A DNA stretch of 64,000 nucleotides. Origin: Neocallimastix lanati (nom. inval.). Taxonomy: Eukaryota > Neocallimastigomycota > Neocallimastigomycetes > Neocallimastigales > Neocallimastigaceae. Below, piece by piece: positions 55,366 to 64,000 of this stretch. Where the stretch lies: positions 138,501-202,500 of the forward strand of contig JACVTC010000167.1 of NCBI GenBank assembly GCA_016946835.1. Direction: 5' to 3'. The translations under genes were made by a program, and so were the position numbers. Under the pieces are notes generated by a model. That model was not told where the DNA came from, made no database searches, and worked only from the letters and a program-made list of their open reading frames with translations. Each line of letters starts with the position of its first letter. The stretch's first letter is position 1.

Positions 55366-55718
55366 GGAAAAAAGACTCCCTCTGGAAGGTGAAAGGTAGA
55401 TGGAATGATACGATTAATAATAATGTTTTTTCTTTCCCCTTTTGGGCCAATCTTTAAAGATTTCAATACACTGTATTTCCGTCCAAGAAGAAGGCACAAG
55501 TACTTATAAAAAATTCATATTATCATCAGGAATGTTCAAAGATTTCTTATGAACAATTAAATGAAATAATTCAAATTCAAATTCAAATAAATTTTTTTGA
55601 GCATCAAAGTATCCTAATGTGTAAAAAAAAAAACCTAGGCATACTGTTGCCTCTCACCACAACAAGGGCAGCATGTTGGACAATTATTCTGATACTAAGT
55701 TATGTTTTTTTCTTTCTT

Positions 55719-55758
<40 letters not shown>

Positions 55759-56340
55759 ATTAAGAAAAATTGTGAATACTCTTAAAAGATAGACGTTGAA
55801 TAAATGTTATAAATTCCTGTTTTATGTAAAAATTTCTGTAAAATAATCATATATAATATAAAATTTAAATGTTAATGAAATAATAGTTGTGAAAAACTAT
55901 AAAAAGATTCCCATCCGTTAAATAATGTCTCAAACACAAGCTTTGGAGTGAATCAATCTCCTACATTTCCATTTTACAATAGCTACATGAGAATATAAAT
56001 AATACTATAGAAAAAAACATATACAAAAAAAAAAAAATGCTAAAGTAAAAAATACAATAGATTCATTACAATGATAATATGTAGAAACTACATGATATTA
56101 TTAATTATACAACTCCAATGTTACTACATATCCAGTTTAAGACATTATAGAACGTCAAGTTCACTTTCTACAGTCTTCCAGTATTCCAGATTTCTCTCTT
56201 CGTACTAGAAGCCACTTTAGAAAGGATAACCATTGATTATCATCAGAATCACAGAAAGCTGTAATTAGTACACCTGATATAGGTTATTCCTTTTCCATCA
56301 ACCCTCCATGGACCTGGAAAAACAGTCCACTTCATTGGGG
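55366..56340 (-). pseudogene. Decayed gene on the minus strand, family unknown
   Basis: Read from 56340 downwards, successive coding-like segments in changing frames are: MKWTVFPGPWRVDGKGITYI; CDSDDNQWLSFLKWLL followed by RREKSGILEDCRK; SYCKMEM, a stop, EIDSLQSLCLRHYLTDGN; NNCPTCCPCCGERQQYA; and GYFDAQKNLFEFEFELFHL running to SLNIPDDNMNFL, a stop, then VLVPSSWTEIQCIEIFKDW. Two Cys-rich pieces (C-x2-C and C-x2-C-C-x2-C-C) suggest zinc binding. Composition is GC-richer than the flanks. Stops and indels show it is broken, or that several introns are missed. I do not recognise the family. Confidence 0.5.
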
Positions 56341-57244
56341 AAATTAAACAAACAAATATACAAAACGAAAACATAAAAGAAAATATATATATATATATAT
56401 ATATATTTTTTAAACTTTATAAATTAATACTTTAACACATAAACTTTTATATATTATTTATAAATTTTTTTATCTCTTCTTTATAAGATATTTTTGGTTA
56501 TTTATGATTTATGATTAAATTTTTATTAAGTTATAAATAAATATTGTTATATTTTATTTATTTAAAAAAAGAAAATAAAATTAATGAATAAATTATAATA
56601 AAAAAAAAAAAAAAAAATGAAATGGATGATAAAATTTTTCATTCTTCATTTTTCTTTTCATTTTTTTTTTTAAAAAAATAAAAATATAATTATCTATATA
56701 ATAATAGAAATCCTATGTATGTTTATCAGATATTATTTTTTTCTTTAGATGTCAAAAATATTATTACTTTGTTTAAATTATTACCAAAAATTTTCCTTGC
56801 TAAATTATCTCTTTTTTTTTTGTTTGTTTGTTTTTTTGTTTGTTTTCCTTTTAATATTAAATTTTCATAAAATATTAGAATGGATATTAATGATATATAT
56901 TATAAGAATAAATAAATTTAATTACAAAATATATAAACTTTAATTTAATAATATATTGATATTTGTTATTCTATTAATATAATTTATAAAATAATAATAT
57001 GAAGTAAAAGAAAAATGAATAATATTTTAGAATGAAAAAAATTTATCTTTTTTTTTTTTTATTATTATTATTACTATTTTGGTTTTTAATTTTTTTTCTT
57101 TTTTAAAAAAAATTATTTTTTCTTAATTATATTATATGTCGTTATTTCTTTTTTAATGTTTTTCTACTTTAGAAAAAACAATTATTTATATTTTTTTTTT
57201 AATTTTTTTAATAGAAAGATTAGGTAAAGAATAATTTTTTTTAT
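56341..57244. other. AT-rich spacer between the decayed gene and the hairpin protein gene
   Basis: TA repeat at 56381-56405, A run near 56602-56617, and TTTG repeats near 56820-56845. No coding signal; an open frame at 56749-56943 is hydrophobic AT translation only. Confidence 0.5.
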
Positions 57245-58210
57245 TTATTCTTCCTTTTCAGCTAATTTTTCTGGAACAGTAGCCTTTTGAGCTTCAGCCT
57301 TATTAGCTCTTAAACTTCTAATCTTTTGGATGACTTCATCCTTTTTAGTTTTTATGCCATCAAAGTTAACATTTCTTTTTAATTCTTCAAGCTTTAAGGC
57401 ACCAAACTTTAAAATAACAAAACCAATAATTTTGTTGTAGTAGTCACGAATATGTTCACCAAATTCCTTAATAGTCTTAATTAAAGAGTCAACAACTAAT
57501 TTAATACTGAAAGTAGCATCACTGTCTTCACTTAAAGTAACAGCAACCTTGGAGTAGGTGTTGTAAGCCAAGTAATATAAGGCGTAATAGAATATTAAAG
57601 TACCGAGAGTAATGGTAACTGGAATAAATAAAACAATACCTATTATTACCAATTAAAAAAAAAAAGAAATTAAAAAAAAAAAAGAATTAATATTATATAT
57701 TATTATTATTATTATTATTATTATTAAATTTTTTAACATTCTAATATTAATATAAACATTCAAACAATTATATAAAATTTTATATAACATTCAAATATTT
57801 ATATTAATAATTTTTCATATATATTATAATTTTATTTTATATCATTATTTTATTTTATATTATATCCATTTATTATTATTTTTTTTTCCTTTATGTAAAA
57901 AAAGTATTAAATAAAAATAAATAAATAAATATTTACCAGCAATAGTAGCCATGATGGAGAAAACAACAAAGAAGACAGAAGAAACACATAATAAGATGAA
58001 TAAGAAGGTAGAAATAACAAAGAATAATGGTAAAGAAGTAACAAAAGCAGTACCGGCAATAGCGATACTTAAGAATGGATTTTCCTTAACATAGCCCTTT
58101 GAAGTTTCATAGTATCCCAAAGAAGTAGATTTAACTTGGTTAAATTTTTCAATGGCAACATCTCTGAAAGTGTGAGTAGCTGGAGTTTCAGAAGTAGTAG
58201 TTGAGGCCAT
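57245..58210 (-). CDS. Two-exon hydrophobic-hairpin protein, promethin/LDAF1-like
   Basis: Exon 1 58210-57937, intron 57936-57640 (GTAAAT..ATAG on the minus strand), exon 2 57639-57245: 669 nt, 222 aa. Residues 1-45 are polar and start MASTTTSETPATHTF. About 46-118 are almost entirely apolar (FLSIAIAGTAF ... GIVLFIPVTITLGTLIFYY), long enough for a membrane hairpin or four short helices. The C-terminal ~100 residues are charged and helical (FGEHIRDYYNKIIGFVILKF, then Lys/Glu-rich to the end). This layout resembles promethin/LDAF1, lipid-droplet assembly proteins of the ER that work with seipin, and more loosely oleosins. The assignment rests on architecture, not on a diagnostic motif; another ER-shaping protein is possible. 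Codon use and GC are gene-like, and the gene looks intact. Confidence 0.75.
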
Positions 58211-59095
58211 CTTTAATACTTTTTTTTTTTTATTTAATTAAACTTAAATATTATTATTTATATTTGATATTTTGATTTTTTTATATTTGTTTGTTTGTTT
58301 GTTTTTAGTTTGTTTAAAAATATAGTTTCTTTTATAAGTATTTATCCCGATAAAAAAAAATAATTTCTAAACAGTAGTCTTCTTATTATTTAAATAAATT
58401 TAGTTTTAATTATTTTTTTAAATAAAATCTAAAATTATTTATGAATATTTTTTTTTTTAATTTTTAATTAATTTTTGATATTTTTTTTTAAAGATTAAAA
58501 AAAAATAATAATTTCAAAAAGGAATTATGTGATATGTGATTAAGAATATAAAAAATTAAAAAAAATTTTTGCAAAGTATTAAAAAAGAAAAAAAAAAAAA
58601 AATGAGAAAAAAGAAGTTTTATTTATATCAAAATTTCATTATTCAATTATTTTTCTATTTTCTATTTTCTATTTATTTATTAAATATTTTTATTATTTTT
58701 ATTATTTATTTTTCACATTATTAAATTTTAATTAATATAAAAATAAATAAATAAATAAATAAATAATAGAATAAATAAATAAATAAATAGAAATATAATT
58801 GAATAATAAACTATTTTTTTATTTGATGATATTAAATGAATGAATAAATAAATAATCAATTACTTAATTATTTAATTAATTCAATGAATAAATAATTAAT
58901 TAATTAAATAAATATTTGTAAAAGTCATACAAATAATTGCTGAATGTTCATTGGTTAAAATATTTATTATCAGTTAAAGTTTAAAAAATTTGGAATAAAT
59001 TAAAAAAAAAAAAAACTTCATAAAATGGAATAAATTTTGATGATGAATCAAATAATAATTAATTAATGATGAATGTTTATTTTTCATTAATAAAA
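58211..59095. other. AT-rich upstream region of the hairpin protein gene
   Basis: TTTG repeats (58285-58305), A/T runs and ATAA repeats (58740-58790). Presumed promoter of the minus-strand gene; no specific element can be named. Confidence 0.5.
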
Positions 59096-59099
59096 TATT

Positions 59100-59312
59100 T
59101 GAATAAATAAATAATTGAATAAATAATTAATTAATTAATTGAATGTATAAATAAATAATTGAATAAATAATTAATTAATTAATTGAATGTATAAATAAAT
59201 AATTGAATAAATAATTAATTAATTAATTGAATGTATAAATAAATAATTGAATAAATAATTAATTAATTAATTGAATGTATAAATAAATAATTGAATAAAT
59301 AATTAATTATAA
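59100..59312 (+). repeat. 44-bp minisatellite, about four and a half copies
   Basis: GAATGTATAAATAAATAATT starts at 59141, 59185, 59229 and 59273, an exact 44-bp period. The rest of the unit is GAATAAATAATTAATTAATT and closely related sequence. Copies are practically identical. Confidence 0.9.
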
Positions 59313-60035
59313 AAATTTATTTTGATAAAGAATTAATAAATTCTTATTATCAAAATCGTAACAAATATGTGAAGACTTTAAAAAAAGAGTTTGATGGTTA
59401 TATGAAAAGCTACTTACAAATAAATAGACTTTATAATTATTACTATTATTATTATTCTTTTGTTGGCTTTAATGTTCTTATATTTTTTATTTTATTTTTT
59501 TTTTTGTTTTTGTTTATATTCTTTAGAATAATAATGATATTATTATTATTAAAGGAAAAGAAGTGAAGAAAGGCTCTTTTCTTCTTTTTATCTTTTTAAA
59601 AGAAAATAAATTTATTTTTTTCCTTTTTCAATTAATTAATTTCAATTTTTAAAATAAAATAAAATAAAAATAAAAATTTTATTTTCATTAAATTTATTGA
59701 CATATTCATATTCAATTATTTTTATTTTTTTTTATTTTTACTTTTTTCTATCTTTTCTTTGCTCATTCAAATAAATTTCTTTAGGATTATTAATATGAAA
59801 AATATAATTTTTGAAATAAACTTCTATTTCAATGCTTTTCATTCTCATTTATAATAATAGAAATAAATAACATATTTTGTTTGTTTGTTTGTTATTATAA
59901 TTGTTACTTATAACTTAAGAAGAGAATGATTCCGTTGCCATAAGAACTAATTATCTAATCCAGTCTAATAATGGAAATAGAAAATTATTACAAAACAATT
60001 TACTATTTTATTTATTTATTTATTTATTTACTATT

Positions 60036-60082
<47 letters not shown>

Positions 60083-62380
60083 TTAGATAATTTTTTATTC
60101 CCATTCTAAATATAAGTTATATTTATATTTATTAAATATTATTAAATGTTTAATATTTAATATTTAATATTTAATATTTTATATATAATTTATGCCTTTT
60201 TTTTTATTCTATTCTAAAATAATTTTATTATTAAATAAAGTTTATTAAATGATTAATCATTTAATCCATCCAATCATAATCAATGCAAAGCAATACAAAT
60301 AAATGGAAATGAATTATAAAGTAATATATAAAATATAAATAAAAACATTAGAATGGAAAATATTGGCAATATATATTCCATATTTTTTATTCTTTTTTTG
60401 AGAAGCCTAAAAAAATAAAAAACTATAATAATTAATAAAAATAAAAAATAAAAAAAAACTATAATAATTAATAAAAATAAAAAATATATAATAATTAATA
60501 AAAATATTTTAAAATAAAAAATACATAATAATTAATAAAAATATTTTAAAATATTAAAAATAAATAACCAATAAAGCCTAAATTTTTATGACTATTCAAA
60601 TTATTTTTTTTTCTTTTAATAAATGATCTCATCATAATAGTTGAAGATGGTGTCATCACATAATAAAATAAAATAAAAATGAAATAAAAATAAATTAATA
60701 AAATAAATAAAAATTAAATTTTTAAATTTTTAAAATAAAAGTATTATAAATAAAAGTCAATTTTTCCTTTTTTTCTTTTTTTTTTTTTTTTTTATCTTTT
60801 CAATTTTATCTTTAGAATTTGTTTTAATATATATTATAAAAATTAAAAAAAAAGAATTTTCAAAAATAGAAATTATAAATAAAAAATTGTAAATATAAAA
60901 AAATCATAAATGATAATTAAAGACATATAGAAAAGAAGAAAAATTTAGTAATAAAAAATTAATAAAAAATTGTTTTTATTATTTATAATATTTTGTTCTA
61001 TTCACTATAATTACATCTTATATTTTATTATCTCATATTATCTTATATTTAATGGTTTTTTATTCAATTTAAAATTTAAAATAAATAAATAAATAAATAG
61101 ATAAATAGGCAGAATTAGAGAAAAGAAAAAAAAAATAGAAAAAGAAATAAAAAAAAAATGAAAAATAGAAAAAATAAAAATTTTTTTTCTTCTAAATTAA
61201 TTTTTTTATTAATGGAAGTGGCGATTCAAACTTTATTCTAATCTTTTATCAAATTTAGCCATCATTATAAGTATAAAAAATAAATAATTAACAATATATG
61301 ACAATAAATACTAAAAAAATTATATTTCATATATTTTATATTTATTTAATAAAATTTTATACCCTTTTTTTTTAGACAAAGACAACCTAAATTTTAAAAT
61401 AAAGTAAAAAAATTTTTTTTTAATTTCATCATTATTAAATAAATTAAATAAATTGATAAATATATAAATGAATAAATAATAATAATATAAATGAATAAAT
61501 AAATAGTAAGTATATAATTTTAATTATACTACATCTACTATAATAATAATTTCATCTTAATACTTTTAATTCAATCTATATTTAACAATTTGATGAATAA
61601 TAATATTATTAATATTAATAGATTGAATAATAATCAATTAAATAATAATCAATTAATATTTAATAATCAAATCAAATGTGAATAAGTTTTTGTTTTGTAT
61701 TTTTAATTTTTAAATTGTTTTTTTTTTTTTTTTTTCATCTATTGAAAAAAGGTTAAAAAAAAAATGTTATACATTAATGAAAATTAAAAAATAATAATAT
61801 TGTGACCTAAAAATTTAACAAAAAAAAAGTCACAAAGTATAATATTATAAAATAGTTTTACTCATTTTTTTATAATATAATCAAATATAATCAATTCATA
61901 TTTTATGGTGAATAATTAAAATATATTTTATAATGATTAATTATACCAGTTAATATTATAACTTATATATAAAATATTAAAGAAAAAAAATTAATTATAA
62001 ATATTTTTGTTATGTCTTAAACTAAAACATATAGATTTAAAAATTTTTTATATTTTTTTTTATATTTTTTTATATATTTTTAATTTTTTAAAATTTTTAT
62101 ATTTTTTTAAATTTTTTATATTTTTTTTTTAAAAAATAAAAATAAATTAAAATTTCCTTATTTAGTATAATCAATTAACACTAAATTTTATAAATTATAA
62201 AAAAATATATATATAAAATAAATTATAAAATAAAATATAAACATTTTATTCTTATATTAATGCCACAATATAATTCAATAATGAACAGAATAAAATAATA
62301 AAATAACAATGAATATATTTTAATATAGATACAGAATAAAATAACAATGAACAGAGAATATATGGAATATACAATACAGA
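59313..62380. other. AT-rich DNA, no gene seen
   Basis: TTTA repeats (60005-60085), a duplicated AAAAACTATAATAATTAATA unit (60415-60560), A/T homopolymers and ATAA tracts. No frame has coding character. Confidence 0.55.
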
Positions 62381-62437
62381 ATAAAATAACAATGAAATGA
62401 GAATAAAATAAAATTTTATTCTCTATTCATTGTTATT
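62320..62437. repeat. CAGAATAAAATAACAATGAA repeats ending in a 25-bp hairpin
   Basis: AGAATAAAATAACAATGAA-type units occur near 62285, 62331 and 62378. The last merges into a large inverted repeat at 62385-62437: AATAACAATGAAATGAGAAT plus AAAAT, a 3-nt loop, then a 25-base arm matching at 23 of 25 positions. Confidence 0.8.
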
Positions 62438-62666
62438 TATTTTTATTTTTATTTTTTAAAAGTTTGATTTGGTGGAATAATTATTTTTTGATGAATAAAA
62501 ATTTTTTTATTCTTTATTTTTATTATTTAAATAATATTATTTTATTTAAATTATTCAATTCAATTCCATTCAAAGATTATAATAATAAAAATTTATTTTT
62601 TCTCTTTTTTTTTTTTTTTTATTTTTATTTATTTTTTTTATTATTAATGATAATTTGTTAAATTAG

Positions 62667-62713
<47 letters not shown>

Positions 62714-62928
62714 TAAAATTAAACCTAAAAATTGAAAAAGAATAAAGAGGGTATTTATATTAGAAAATAATTTTTTATTTTTTTTTTATCCTTTTTATTA
62801 TTTTTTCTTATAACTTTTTTTAAATCAGAAACAAAAGGTTTGTTAAATAATAAAAAAAAAAAAAAAAAAAGGATAGTGAAAATAATGGTGGTGATGGTAA
62901 CCTCTGTTATTATAATTATTTTTTTTAT
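62438..62928. other. AT-rich spacer
   Basis: T and A runs (62669-62708 and others) and a short GGTGGTGATGGTAACC island near 62888. No gene. Confidence 0.5.
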
Positions 62929-63030
62929 TTCTGGGCAGTGGAAATATTAAGGTAGTCACACACTTCTATATGTAAGTAGATAATTTCCCTGCTGAACGGC
63001 CTTAACGGAGTGTTCATCATCCGCACTCGG
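62929..63030 (+). repeat. Dispersed repeat (family B), copy 2
   Basis: It contains CTGGGCAGTGGAAATATTAA, GGTAGTCACACAC and GGAGTGTTCATC, homologous to the reverse complement of 38688-38795. A CCTAACCCTAAC motif follows at 63117-63128. Confidence 0.65.
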
Positions 63031-63134
63031 ACATACTTAGTATTGCTGAGAAATTTTCTAGTACGGTTTTCTTTTTTTTTTTTTTTTTTTTTTTCTCAAA
63101 GTACTTTCTCCAAGTTCCTAACCCTAACTTTCCT

Positions 63135-63368
63135 TAAAAGGGCATTTCGCCAGGCTGCATTTCGCCATTTTTTTGAAAGCATGTGGCGTATTAAAAAAAT
63201 GTGGCATTTCGCCAAATTGAAAATTATTAAATAAATAAATAAATAAATTAAATATTATTAATATCGAATAAAAACAATTTTAAAAAAAATTATTTTGAAT
63301 TTATATTTATTTATTCATTTATTTATATCAATACTCCACTTGTCGAAATGCAATTTGGGGAAATGCAA
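63135..63368. mobile_element. Small TIR-like element with GCATTTCGCCA motifs
   Basis: GCATTTCGCCAAATTG (63204-63219) is mirrored by CAATTTGGGGAAATGC (63351-63366), 15 of 16 matched, enclosing 131 bp of AT-rich DNA. Two further direct GCATTTCGCCA copies lie at about 63140 and 63156. It resembles a MITE or foldback remnant; no target duplication is obvious. Confidence 0.45.
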
Positions 63369-63402
63369 CTCTCCCCTAGATTCCTCCAGATATATTTACC
63401 TC

Positions 63403-63470
63403 TAACCCTAACCGCCATTATTCAGTAAAAACCACTTGGGAGGAAAACCTAGAAAATGGTCATAGGAGGC
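63403..63470 (+). repeat. CCCTAA-headed dispersed repeat (family A), copy 2
   Basis: TAACCCTAACC followed by CCATTATTCAGTAAAAACCA, AGGAAAACC and GAAAATGGTCATAGG. It matches 38438-38510 at roughly 80% by eye. Confidence 0.7.
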
Positions 63471-64000
63471 GAAACTAACAACAAGGGATAGAACCTTAGT
63501 TCGTTTTTTTTTTTTTTTTTTTTTTTTTTATTTATTTATTTAGACTAGGGGGAAGAGAATAACATTTCCAGAGCCTTTTTTTTTTGCAATAGAAATAGAT
63601 AATTATATTTTTATGGATTATCAATTTTTTTTTTTTATAAAAATATATATATAATATATAATTTAAAGGTAGAAATAAAATGTTACATAAAAGATTAAGT
63701 AAAAATAAAAATAAAAAAATAATAATAAAAATTAAAAAAAAAAAAAAAAAAAAAAATTATTATTAATCATTGAAAATTTTAATGTAATATAGAGTAAAAA
63801 TAAGTTCAAAAGTTTTAAAAAAAAAAAAAACTTCTGTGTGATGTATATTATATGGTAGTGACATGATCACCATTTAAATCTAAAAAAAAAAAAAAATAAT
63901 AATAATAATACAAAGAAAAAAAGAAATTAACTTTTTTAAAAATTGAGAGTGTGGTTGGCCAGTAAACTTTCCCTCCTCCCCCCCCTCTCTAAAAAATTTA
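63471..64000. other. AT-rich window end
   Basis: T run at 63506-63529, A runs, and in the last 60 bp a pyrimidine-rich stretch (CTTTCCCTCCTCCCCCCCCT) that could precede another feature beyond the window. No gene supported. Confidence 0.4.

Noticed and set aside
63010-63234. 74-codon plus-strand frame with Arg/Phe-rich sequence
   Set aside because: Spans two repeat families and a T run; no coding character.

Overview
The window is extremely AT-rich. Its intergenic DNA is homopolymers, A/T microsatellites and minisatellites, and protein-coding stretches stand out as islands of higher GC. The mix of features points to an anaerobic gut fungus (Neocallimastigomycota): very AT-rich spacers, a 21-exon class I myosin with AT-rich GT..AG introns, a secreted Thr/Lys repeat protein, relics of hevein-type (CBM18-like) chitin-binding modules, and both Copia- and Ty3/gypsy-type LTR retroelements. 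Dictyostelids share the base composition and poly-Asn habit, but usually have few introns. The assignment is an inference.

Layout. 1-2664: AT-rich repeats with one possible poly-Asn gene fragment. 2665-4716 (-): intact secreted repeat protein. 4717-17160: mostly non-coding simple-sequence DNA with two or three LTR-like relics near 14 kb. 17160-24900: decayed coding relics, paired GC-rich blocks, a Ty3/gypsy RNase H remnant and an LTR-like relic. 25014-30822: an ORF split in frame by a complete, very recent Copia element (25350-30718; LTRs identical by eye except for a poly-A length difference; 5-bp target duplication). 32023-37459 (-): broken, truncated Ty3/gypsy-like gag-pro-pol. 38-40.7 kb: dispersed repeats with CCCTAA motifs, a CBM18-like pseudogene, and the second copy of a ~400-bp repeat. 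40.9-42.3 kb: AT minisatellite. 44977-54758 (+): complete short-tailed class I myosin, 1034 aa by my exon model. 55.37-56.34 kb (-): unrecognised decayed gene. 57245-58210 (-): two-exon hairpin membrane protein resembling promethin/LDAF1. 58.2-64 kb: AT repeats, hairpins, a TIR-like element and more CCCTAA repeat copies.

Three genes look intact and single-copy here: the secreted repeat protein, the myosin and the hairpin membrane protein. They have no obvious functional link. Most of the remaining structure reflects retroelement invasion and decay. The most notable single observation is a Copia element whose first post-LTR bases match the anticodon arm of tRNA-Lys(CUU), suggesting half-tRNA priming. 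No wholly new multi-gene system was found.
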